Below are positions 1 through 5,047 of a DNA stretch of 5,047 nt, piece by piece; position 1 is the first letter of the stretch, and every line of letters begins with the position of its first letter. The notes beneath the pieces are model-generated. The model saw nothing but the letters and a program-made list of their open reading frames with translations. It searched no databases and was not told the origin of the DNA. Origin of the DNA: Propionibacteriaceae bacterium (GTDB lineage Bacteria; Actinomycetota; Actinomycetes; Propionibacteriales; Propionibacteriaceae); NCBI GenBank assembly GCA_030450535.1, contig JAKDIK010000211.1, positions 1 to 5,047 on the forward strand, written 5' to 3'. Both the position numbers and the translations under genes were made by a program.

Positions 1-911
1 CCCCCGAGAAGCTCGCGGACGCCGTGGGCGCCGGCAGCGTCTTCGGTCGCGTCACACCTTTGCAGAAGCGCGGCATGGTGCACGCGCTGCAGGCGGACGG
101 CCACACGGTCGCCATGACGGGCGACGGCGTCAACGACGTGCTCGCCCTGAAGGACGCCGACCTCGGCGTCGCGATGGGATCGGGCGCGTCGGCGACGCGC
201 TCGGTGGCCAAGATCGTGCTGCTCGACGACTCGTTCGCGACGCTGCCGCACGTGGTCGCCGAGGGCCGTCGCGTCATCGGCAACGTCGAACGCGTCGCGA
301 ACCTGTTCCTGACCAAGACGGTCTACTCGGCGGTGCTCGCGCTGCTGGTGGTGCTGTGGCGGGTGCCGTTCCCGTTCCAACCGATCCACGTGACGATCAC
401 GGGCTGGTTCACGATCGGCATCCCGGCCTTCCTGTTGTCGCTGGCGCCCAACCACGAGCGGGCGCGGCCCGGATTCGTGAAGCGCGTGATGCGGCTCGGC
501 CTGCCGGCGGGCATCATCGTCGCCGCCGCCACCTTCGTCACCTACCTGCTGGTGCGGCCGGCGACCGGGCTGGCGAGCGAGGCCGTCCGCGCGCAGACCG
601 CCGCGGCGAGCCTGTCGTGCCTCATCATCGCGGCCACCTGGGTGCTGGCCGTCGTCGCGCGGCCCTACGAGTGGTGGCGGGTGGCGCTGGTGGCGGCCTC
701 CTTCGGCGCGTACTCGCTGATCTTCTTCAACCCTGCCACCCAGCACCTGTTCCTGCTGGACACCTCCGACCGGTCGATGATGCTGGTCGGTCTCGTGTGC
801 GGCCTCGTGGGGGCGGTGCTGATCGAGCTGACGTGGTGGGTGCGGGGCTGGGTCTTCGGCGAGAAGCACCGCTTCTGGAGGCGCCGCGAGGTCGATCCGC
901 GGGAGGCCTGA
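1..911 (+). CDS. ctpE: Cation-transporting P-type ATPase, CtpE-like, C-terminal part (5' end outside window)
   Basis: The reading frame is open from position 3 and the start lies upstream of the window. Seen: the P-domain hinge motif TGDGVND at about 117-137, followed by the family-typical ALKDADLGVAMGSG, then the cytoplasmic stretch VIGNVERVANLFLTK leading into membrane helix M5. Six hydrophobic segments follow (about 315-377, 393-446, 501-557, 600-659, 675-731, 780-857), matching M5-M10 of a P-type ATPase. The protein ends in a basic tail. The catalytic DKTGT aspartate and the nucleotide-binding domain are not in the window; roughly the last 300 residues of a protein usually near 800 are present. 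Motifs such as VFGRVTP, PFPFQPIHVTI and GIPAFLLSLAPN resemble mycobacterial CtpE, reported as a calcium importer in Mycobacterium smegmatis. The exact ion is inferred from that resemblance and is uncertain. It is convergent with leuB, with 56 bases between the stop codons. Confidence 0.9.
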   Translation, partial: PEKLADAVGAGSVFGRVTPLQKRGMVHALQADGHTVAMTGDGVNDVLALKDADLGVAMGSGASATRSVAKIVLLDDSFATLPHVVAEGRRVIGNVERVANLFLTKTVYSAVLALLVVLWRVPFPFQPIHVTITGWFTIGIPAFLLSLAPNHERARPGFVKRVMRLGLPAGIIVAAATFVTYLLVRPATGLASEAVRAQTAAASLSCLIIAATWVLAVVARPYEWWRVALVAASFGAYSLIFFNPATQHLFLLDTSDRSMMLVGLVCGLVGAVLIELTWWVRGWVFGEKHRFWRRREVDPREA

Positions 912-967
912 CAGCGAGCACGCGGCAGGCCGACCATCACCGGGCGGAGCGCTGCGATTCCCGGCTG

Positions 968-2023
968 CTAGAGCCGACCCGCGATCGCGTCCCCGACCTC
1001 GCTGGTCGACCGGGGTGTCGCGCCGCGCTCGGCGACGTCCGCGTCCACGGCCGCCTCGATGCGGGCGGCGTCGTCGCGGCGACCGAGGTGGTCCAGCAGC
1101 AGCGCCATCGACGAGATCGTCGCGGTCGGGTCGGCGATGCCGAGGCCCGCGATGTCGGGCGCCGAGCCGTGCACCGGCTCGAACATCGACGGGAACGCCC
1201 CCGTCGGGTTGATGTTCGCCGAGGCGGCCAGGCCGATGCCGCCGGTGACCGCCGCGGCCAGGTCGGTGATGATGTCGCCGAACAGGTTGTCGGTGACGAT
1301 CACGTCGAAGCGCTGCGGGTCGGTGACGAGCATGATCATCGTCGCGTCCACGTGCAGGTAGTCGGTGGCCACGTCGGGGTATTTCGATGCCACGGCGGTG
1401 AAGATCCGGTTCCACAGCCCGCCGGCGTTGACGAGCACGTTGTGTTTGTGGACCAGGGTCACCTTCTTGCGGCGCCGCATCGCCCGCTCGAAGGCATCGG
1501 TCACGACGCGCTCGACGCCGCGGGCAGTGTTCACGCTCACCTCGTTGGCGACCTCGGCGTCCGTGCCCCGGGCCAGCGAGCCGCCGACGCCGGCGTACAG
1601 CCCCTCGGTGCCCTCGCGCACCACGGTGAAATCGATGGGCCCGCGTCCGGTGACCGCCTCCGACAGCGGCGTCACCACGCCGGGGTACAGCTTGGACGGC
1701 CGCAGGTTCACGTAGTGGTCGAACGCGAAGCGCAGCCGCAGCAGCAGGCCCCGCTCCAGCAGCCCCGACGGGATCGCCGTGCTGCCCGGCGCCGCCCCGA
1801 CCGCGCCGAGCACGAGGGCGTCCGCCCCCGCCAGCTCCTCCAGCACGGAATCGGGCAGCACCTCGCCGGTCCGCTGCCAGCGCTCGGCGCCCAGGTCGTA
1901 GGACACGAACGTGAAGGCGCGCTCGCCGGCGGCGGCCTTCAGCACCTTGAGGCCCTCGGCGACGACCTCGGGGCCGATGCCGTCTCCGCCGATCACGGCG
2001 ATGGTCTGCGTAGCGTCACTCAC
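968..2023 (-). CDS. leuB: 3-isopropylmalate dehydrogenase (LeuB)
   Basis: This cytoplasmic enzyme oxidises (2R,3S)-3-isopropylmalate with NAD+; the product decarboxylates to 4-methyl-2-oxopentanoate, the leucine precursor. It is 351 residues long, normal for the family. Seen: N-terminal GGDGIGPEV (12-20); substrate-binding arginines in LRF (R98), NLRP (R108) and VREGTEG (R136); Y143 in GLYAG; K193 in VHKHNVL; D226 in HVDA; and the metal/substrate aspartates D250 and D254 in the signature NLFGDIITD. The C-terminal FEPVHGSAPDIAG (281-293) is the cofactor-side loop. EGTEG and ITDLAAAVTGGIGLAAS are the actinobacterial form of LeuB. The GTG start at 2021-2023 is chosen because the conserved N-terminus begins just after it and a TAGGGT -10 box lies 8 bases upstream. 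AGGG inside that box could alternatively be a weak ribosome site. The frame stays open upstream, antisense to ilvE, but that part has no LeuB homology. The gene is divergent from ilvE. Confidence 0.96.
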   Translation of the reverse strand: MSDATQTIAVIGGDGIGPEVVAEGLKVLKAAAGERAFTFVSYDLGAERWQRTGEVLPDSVLEELAGADALVLGAVGAAPGSTAIPSGLLERGLLLRLRFAFDHYVNLRPSKLYPGVVTPLSEAVTGRGPIDFTVVREGTEGLYAGVGGSLARGTDAEVANEVSVNTARGVERVVTDAFERAMRRRKKVTLVHKHNVLVNAGGLWNRIFTAVASKYPDVATDYLHVDATMIMLVTDPQRFDVIVTDNLFGDIITDLAAAVTGGIGLAASANINPTGAFPSMFEPVHGSAPDIAGLGIADPTATISSMALLLDHLGRRDDAARIEAAVDADVAERGATPRSTSEVGDAIAGRL

Positions 2024-2031
2024 GCGGCCAC

Positions 2032-2037
2032 ACCCTA
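2032..2037 (-). promoter_or_regulatory. Putative -10 box of leuB (TAGGGT)
   Basis: Read on the minus strand this hexamer is TAGGGT, fitting the actinobacterial TANNNT pattern. Eight bases separate it from the GTG start, so transcription would begin at or beside the first base of the start codon (leaderless mRNA). The same bases include AGGG, which could instead be a weak Shine-Dalgarno sequence 9 bases before the start; the sequence alone does not decide. Confidence 0.45.
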
Positions 2038-2040
2038 CCG

Positions 2041-2072
2041 GTGGACGCCGGCGCCGCGGCGTGGTCGTCCAC
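2041..2072. repeat. Inverted repeat GTGGACG-N18-CGTCCAC, possible operator
   Basis: Perfect 7-bp arms lie at 2041-2047 and 2066-2072, separated by 18 bases of almost pure G/C. The left arm begins 4 bases upstream of the leuB -10 box (on its promoter side) and the right arm ends 22 bases before the ilvE -10 box, so a protein bound here could affect both promoters. I do not recognise the motif as the site of a named regulator. In DNA this GC-rich a 7-bp pair can arise by chance. Confidence 0.3.
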
Positions 2073-2094
2073 GGGTCGGCGCCGAGCTGAGCGG

Positions 2095-2100
2095 TAGTCT
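2095..2100 (+). promoter_or_regulatory. Putative -10 box of ilvE (TAGTCT), leaderless start
   Basis: TAGTCT matches TANNNT and ends exactly 7 bases before the A of the ilvE ATG, the spacing expected when transcription starts on the start codon. No purine-rich Shine-Dalgarno sequence lies in the 15 bases before the ATG, which favours a leaderless transcript. Confidence 0.55.
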
Positions 2101-2107
2101 GAGCGCC

Positions 2108-3196
2108 ATGTCCCTCGTCTTCGAGACAAGCCGCAACGCGGCCGCCCGCACGGACGCCCAGATGGCGGCGATCATGGCCGATCCGGGCTTCGGCGTGCAC
2201 TTCACCGACCACATGGCCCAGATCTCCTGGTCGAAGGACGACGGCTGGCACGACGCCGCGATCAAGCCCTACGGGCCCCTCAGCCTTGACCCGAGCGCGG
2301 CCGTCCTGCACTACGCGCAGGAGATCTTCGAGGGCCTCAAGGCCTACCGGCACGCAGACGGGTCGATCTGGCTCTTTCGCCCCGAGAAGAACGCCGAGCG
2401 CCTGCAGAAGTCCGCCGACCGGCTCATGCTGCCGCGCCTGGCCACCGACGACTTCCTCGAGGCGGTCCGGCAGCTCGTCGCGACCGACGCCCGCTGGGTG
2501 CCCGAGCCGAGCGGGGAGCAGAGCCTCTACATCCGCCCGTTCATGATCGCGTCGGAGTCCTTCCTCGGCGTCCGCGCTGCCGAAGGCGTCGACTTCTACG
2601 TCATCGCGTCCCCGGTCGGCCCCTACTTCGGGCCGAACGGCATCAAGGGCGTCGACATCTGGGTCACCGACGCGTGGGCGCGCGCCGGCATCGGCGGCAC
2701 GGGCGCCGCCAAGTGCGGCGGCAACTACGCCGCCAGCCTCATCGCGCAGTACGAGGGTTACGACCACGGCTGCACGCAGGTCATGTTCATCGAGCCGTCC
2801 GGCAAGGACCGCGTCGAGGAACTGGGCGGCATGAACATCTTCTTCATCAGCGCCGACGACCGCCTCGTCACCCCCGAGCTCACCGGCACGATCCTGGACG
2901 GCGTGACGCGCGACTCGATCCTCACCCTCGCCCCCGATCTCGGCCTCACCCCGCAGCAGCTGCGCCTGAGCGCCACCGAGGTGTTCGACCGCATCGCCTC
3001 CGGTGAGTTCGTCGAGGCCTTCTGCTGCGGCACCGCGGCGGTGATCAGCCCGATCTCGGGGTTCAAGTCCCGGGCGGGGGAGTGGCGTCCGGCCGGCCAG
3101 TCCTTCGAACGCACCCTCGGCCTGCGGGACGCGATCCTCGACATCCAGTACGGTCGGGCTGAGGATCGCCACGGCTGGCTGCAGCGCGTCGTCTGA
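2108..3196 (+). CDS. ilvE: Branched-chain amino acid aminotransferase (IlvE)
   Basis: This cytoplasmic PLP enzyme of fold class IV transfers the amino group from glutamate to the 2-oxo acids of leucine, isoleucine and valine, the last step of each pathway. It has 362 residues, usual for the actinobacterial type II form. Seen: LHYAQEIFEGLKAYR (67-81); R143 in YIRPF; the Schiff-base lysine K202 in GTGAAKCGGNYAAS; the class IV signature starting at E238 (EELGGMNIFF) and running through LVTPELTG to LDGVTR (263-268); and the PLP-phosphate loop CGTAAVISP (307-315). The ATG at 2108 is chosen because the N-terminal region aligns with known IlvE (a DPGFG..FTDHM block near 25-36) and a -10 box sits at leaderless spacing. 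It is divergent from leuB, whose product feeds IlvE in leucine synthesis, and is followed after 11 bases by the SPOR-like gene, so probably cotranscribed with it. Confidence 0.97.
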   Translation: MSLVFETSRNAAARTDAQMAAIMADPGFGVHFTDHMAQISWSKDDGWHDAAIKPYGPLSLDPSAAVLHYAQEIFEGLKAYRHADGSIWLFRPEKNAERLQKSADRLMLPRLATDDFLEAVRQLVATDARWVPEPSGEQSLYIRPFMIASESFLGVRAAEGVDFYVIASPVGPYFGPNGIKGVDIWVTDAWARAGIGGTGAAKCGGNYAASLIAQYEGYDHGCTQVMFIEPSGKDRVEELGGMNIFFISADDRLVTPELTGTILDGVTRDSILTLAPDLGLTPQQLRLSATEVFDRIASGEFVEAFCCGTAAVISPISGFKSRAGEWRPAGQSFERTLGLRDAILDIQYGRAEDRHGWLQRVV

Positions 3197-3198
3197 CG

Positions 3199-3204
3199 AG
3201 GAGG
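3199..3204 (+). promoter_or_regulatory. Strong ribosome binding site (AGGAGG) before the SPOR-like gene
   Basis: A full AGGAGG lies in the 11-base gap after the ilvE stop, 3 bases before the ATG at 3208. The spacing is short but the match is complete. It contrasts with ilvE, which has none, and supports translation of the downstream gene from an ilvE-initiated message. Confidence 0.75.
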
Positions 3205-3207
3205 ACC

Positions 3208-3777
3208 ATGACGAATTCGACCCCCGCTCCCCGGGGCAACTTGGTACTGGGCATCGTGTTGGGTGCCGTGGTCGGCATCCTGCTGATCGTGGTGGCGTGG
3301 CTCCAGCTCGTGCCGCGCACCGCCGAGCCGGCGGAGTCCCCGGCGCCCACGGCCGAGTCGACGCCGACGACGAGCCCCACGCAGAGCCCGACGTCGGCGC
3401 CCACGGGTGAGGCGTCCGAGCATCCCGAGGCGACCCCGACCATCTCGGTACCCGGCGACACGCCGAGCGCCGAGGCTCCCGACGGCACTGTGCCCGAGGG
3501 CGTCGTGACCGAGCTGCCGGCCGGGTCGTTCGTGACCGTGCTGCGCTCCTTGCCGCAGGGCTCGGTGTCGGCCGAGGACGCCCTGGCCCAGGCTGCCGGT
3601 ATGGGCAACGAGCAGCACCGTCCGGTCGTCCTCGACAGCAACTCCTTCGGCTTCACCGCGAACTACTGGGTCATCGCCGTTCCGGGCGCCGACAGCTCCC
3701 AGGCGGCCGTCGCGGTGTGCGAGGCGCTCGGCATCGGTGACCGCAACCAGTGCTACCCCCGTCAGGTGCGGGGCTGA
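3208..3777 (+). CDS. Membrane-anchored protein with Ser/Thr/Pro-rich linker and SPOR-like C-terminal domain
   Basis: The protein has 189 residues. Seen: a short N-terminus, one membrane helix at about 11-35 (NLVLGIVLGAVVGILL onward), a low-complexity Pro/Ser/Thr/Glu linker at about 39-100, and a compact domain at about 101-187. That domain contains FVTVLRSL, FTANYWVIAVPGADSSQAA and a C-terminal CEALGIGDRNQCYPRQV. The pattern 'YWV...G.....A...C..LG....CY.R' resembles SPOR-like domains, which in characterised cases bind denuded peptidoglycan glycan strands. With the single N-terminal helix, the domain would face the cell wall, and C171 and C182 could form a disulfide. The SPOR assignment is a weak pattern match. 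It follows ilvE by 11 bases, has a full AGGAGG, and lies 4 bases before a PGRP-type amidase gene, which fits a wall-associated role. A secreted accessory to that amidase is possible but not shown. Confidence 0.85.
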   Translation: MTNSTPAPRGNLVLGIVLGAVVGILLIVVAWLQLVPRTAEPAESPAPTAESTPTTSPTQSPTSAPTGEASEHPEATPTISVPGDTPSAEAPDGTVPEGVVTELPAGSFVTVLRSLPQGSVSAEDALAQAAGMGNEQHRPVVLDSNSFGFTANYWVIAVPGADSSQAAVAVCEALGIGDRNQCYPRQVRG

Positions 3778-3781
3778 CGCC

Positions 3782-4837
3782 GTGACGCCGGTCTCGCGCC
3801 GGCACATCCTGGCCGGGGTCACCCTCGCGCCGCTGGTGCCCCTGGTGGGGCGTCCGGACGCCGCCGCCGCAGCCCCCGCGCGACCGGCCATCCGTCCGCG
3901 CGCCGAGTGGGCCGGAGAACGGCGGCCGACCGGGCCCCTGCAGGCCGAGGACGAGCCGCGCTTCCTGCTCATCCACCACACGGTGACGTCGAACGCCTAC
4001 GCCGCGGACGAGGTGCCCCGCGAACTGCGGAGCATCCTCGCGTTCCACACCGGGGCCGAGCGCGGCTGGCCGGACGTGGCCTACAACTTCTTCGTCGATC
4101 GCTTCGGCACCATCTGGGAGGGCCGCGAGGGCAGTCTGGCCGGGCCGGTTCGCGGGGACGCGTCGGGGGGTTCGCAGGGCTTCGCGCAGCTGTGCTGCTT
4201 CCTCGGCGACTTCGACGCGGCGCCGCCGACACCGGAGGCCCGGGCCGCGATGGCGTCCCTGCTGGCCTGGCTGGCCGGCCGCGACGGCATCGACCTGGCT
4301 TCGCCGGTGAACTTCACCTCGCGCGGCTCGAACCGGTGGCGTCGCGGCGTCGAGGTGACGACCGATCCGATCGCCGGGCACCGGGACATGTCGCTCACCG
4401 GCTGCCCCGGCGACGCGCTGTATCCGCTGGTGCGCTCCGAGTTGGCGCCCGCCGCGCGGGCCCTGCTGTCGGACGCGGGCCGGCCCGCCTCGCCTGCGCC
4501 ATCGGTGACAGCATCGTCGGTGACCGCGTCGGCGTCCCCGTCCGCTACTTCCACACCGGGCGCGTCGGAGCCACCACCCGCGGCCGGTGAACCGGTGACG
4601 GAGGCCCCGAACAACGATGCGCGCGCGCTGTGGGTCGGGGCCGGCATGGCCGGGATGGCCGCCGCAGCATTCGGGATCAGGGGCTGGGGGGCGCGGCGGC
4701 GCAGGGCGGCCGCTGAATCCACCCCGTCGCGGACGTCCGGGGCGACTTCAGGCGCCCAGGAGCCGCACCGCCAGGGCGAGACCGCCGCCCAGGAGCGCAG
4801 CCACCAGACCGATGAGGAATCCGCGCAGGGTCAGTGA
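3782..4837 (+). CDS. Tat-exported PGRP-domain N-acetylmuramoyl-L-alanine amidase (amidase_2 type), C-terminally anchored
   Basis: It likely cuts the bond between muramic acid and L-alanine of peptidoglycan outside the membrane. The protein has 351 residues from the GTG start. Seen: twin-arginine signal SRRHILAG (5-12), a hydrophobic stretch and an Ala-rich probable cleavage area near 27-33; a PGRP/amidase_2 domain at about 38-225 with zinc ligands H65 (LLIHHT), H200 (IAGHRD) and C208 (TGCPGD), the catalytic-site Y101 (AYNFFVDRFGTIWEGR), and the family-typical IRPRAEW opening; a Ser/Thr/Pro linker at about 234-278; a weak Ala/Gly-rich helix at 282-299; then RRRR and a Gln/Glu-rich tail. All zinc ligands are present, so it should be active. 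GTG 3782 is preferred over ATG 3737, which would overlap the previous gene by 41 bases and put 15 residues before the Tat signal. There is no clear ribosome site, so it is probably translationally coupled to the gene 4 bases upstream. The last 90 bases overlap the opposite-strand gene. Confidence 0.9.
   Translation: MTPVSRRHILAGVTLAPLVPLVGRPDAAAAAPARPAIRPRAEWAGERRPTGPLQAEDEPRFLLIHHTVTSNAYAADEVPRELRSILAFHTGAERGWPDVAYNFFVDRFGTIWEGREGSLAGPVRGDASGGSQGFAQLCCFLGDFDAAPPTPEARAAMASLLAWLAGRDGIDLASPVNFTSRGSNRWRRGVEVTTDPIAGHRDMSLTGCPGDALYPLVRSELAPAARALLSDAGRPASPAPSVTASSVTASASPSATSTPGASEPPPAAGEPVTEAPNNDARALWVGAGMAGMAAAAFGIRGWGARRRRAAAESTPSRTSGATSGAQEPHRQGETAAQERSHQTDEESAQGQ
4502..4531 (+). repeat. 15-bp tandem duplication in the amidase linker
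   Basis: Two adjacent 15-base units, TCGGTGACAGCATCG (4502-4516) and TCGGTGACCGCGTCG (4517-4531), differ at two positions and both encode SVTAS. They lie in the flexible Ser/Thr linker between the catalytic domain and the C-terminal helix, where length change is tolerated. Confidence 0.7.
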
Positions 4838-5047
4838 CATGCCCCCGCCCGGCGCGGCCACGGCGGCCGCGGGTGCCGGCTGGACGACCTCCCGCGCGGT
4901 CTGGGAGGCGGCGACCGGCGCCGGCGTTGCCGACGGCAGCGGTGAGGAGCCGGGGTGGCGGGCCTCGGCGCGGAAGATGTCGACCTCCTCGGCGGGGGTG
5001 TCCTCACCGCGTGTGTGCTCCGTGGCCATCTCCTCGCCGCGCGTGGG
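4748..5047 (-). CDS. Hypothetical protein with disordered N-terminal region and C-terminal membrane helix (5' end possibly outside window)
   Basis: No function is recognised. From the only in-frame start seen (ATG at 5027-5029) it has 93 residues: an acidic start (HTRGEDTPAEEVDIF), a Pro/Ala/Ser-rich segment at about 28-63, and one strong membrane helix at about 70-92 (GFLIGLVAALLGGGLALAV) ending three residues from the C-terminus. This is a C-tail-anchored layout with the N-terminus probably in the cytoplasm. The frame stays open to the window edge with codons reading PTRGEE, resembling the following TRGED. GAGGAG touches the ATG with no spacing, so it is a poor ribosome site. The true start may therefore be further upstream, which is why the feature is drawn to 5047. 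Codon third positions are G/C-rich and the membrane helix is coherent, supporting a real gene. It is convergent with the amidase gene and overlaps its 3' end by 90 bases. Confidence 0.72.
   Translation of the reverse strand, partial: PTRGEEMATEHTRGEDTPAEEVDIFRAEARHPGSSPLPSATPAPVAASQTAREVVQPAPAAAVAAPGGGMSLTLRGFLIGLVAALLGGGLALAVRLLGA

Larger units (their letters stand above)
2024..2107. promoter_or_regulatory. Divergent leuB/ilvE promoter region
   Basis: These 84 bases separate the GTG of leuB and the ATG of ilvE. They contain one -10-like box per direction, each 7-8 bases before its start codon, and an inverted repeat between them. No TTGACA-like -35 element is convincing on either strand. 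I see no leader peptide, T-box or attenuator, and there is no room for one if transcription begins at the start codons. Control would therefore have to act on transcription initiation. This is inferred from spacing, not from experiment. Confidence 0.6.

Noticed and set aside
24..26. GTG at 24 as the start of the ATPase gene
   Set aside because: It sits inside the phosphorylation domain, and the frame is open upstream with family-like sequence; the true start is outside the window.
912..967. Possible bidirectional terminator between ctpE and leuB (CCGGG at 940-944 with CCCGG at 960-964)
   Set aside because: A stem of only 5 bp with a 15-base loop and no T-tract on either strand; not distinguishable from background in such GC-rich DNA.
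356..2107. Long plus-strand reading frame through the ctpE end and antisense to leuB, joining ilvE
   Set aside because: It is merely open because of high GC. The translated part before 2108 is Arg/Ala/Gly-rich with no recognisable domain, while leuB on the other strand is fully supported.
2024..3172. In-frame upstream extension of leuB running antisense through ilvE
   Set aside because: The extension has no LeuB homology and would double the protein. The conserved GGDGIGP start lies directly after the GTG at 2021-2023.
3737..3781. Alternative ATG start for the amidase at 3737
   Set aside because: It would overlap the SPOR-like gene by 41 bases and add 15 residues before the twin-arginine motif; GTG 3782 gives a normal Tat signal.
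4673..4691. G-rich run resembling a G-quadruplex (GGG, GGGG, GGGGGG)
   Set aside because: There are only three separate tracts with short loops inside a coding region of very high GC; expected by composition.
3969..4722. Minus-strand open frames antisense to the amidase gene
   Set aside because: They are low-complexity Arg/Ser/Pro-rich translations with no domain, mirroring a well-supported PGRP gene.

Overview
The window is very GC-rich with compact genes and almost uniformly G/C third codon positions. Together with a CtpE-type P-ATPase, actinobacterial-style LeuB and IlvE, a Tat-exported PGRP-domain protein and two apparently leaderless promoters, this points to the chromosome of an actinomycete. 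Nothing in the sequence fixes the genus. I see no RNA genes, insertion sequences, CRISPR, phage genes or defence genes, and no stretch over 300 bases lacks a gene.

Layout, left to right. (1) Positions 1-911 (+) hold the C-terminal part of a CtpE-like cation-transporting P-type ATPase: the end of its phosphorylation domain, then six membrane helices. (2) A 56-base convergent gap (912-967) holds no convincing terminator. (3) Positions 968-2023 (-) encode 3-isopropylmalate dehydrogenase (leuB). (4) An 84-base divergent intergenic region (2024-2107) carries a TANNNT -10 box 7-8 bases before each start codon, and a 7-bp inverted repeat between them. (5) Positions 2108-3196 (+) encode the branched-chain aminotransferase IlvE. 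(6) Positions 3208-3777 (+) encode a membrane-anchored protein with a SPOR-like C-terminal domain, 11 bases after ilvE. (7) Positions 3782-4837 (+) encode a Tat-signal, zinc-ligand-complete PGRP/amidase_2 protein, 4 bases after gene 6. (8) Positions 4748-5047 (-) hold a protein with a disordered acidic/Pro-Ala region and a C-terminal membrane helix. Its 3' end overlaps the amidase gene by 90 bases, and its 5' end may lie outside the window.

Functionally, LeuB and IlvE catalyse consecutive last enzymatic steps of leucine synthesis (3-isopropylmalate to 4-methyl-2-oxopentanoate to leucine), and IlvE also serves valine and isoleucine. They are transcribed divergently from one short control region. 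The ilvE transcript probably continues into two cell-envelope genes, a SPOR-like protein and a PGRP-type amidase. Linking an amino-acid biosynthetic gene to a possible peptidoglycan-binding/cleaving pair is the most distinctive aspect of the locus. I found no clear evidence of an entirely new system.
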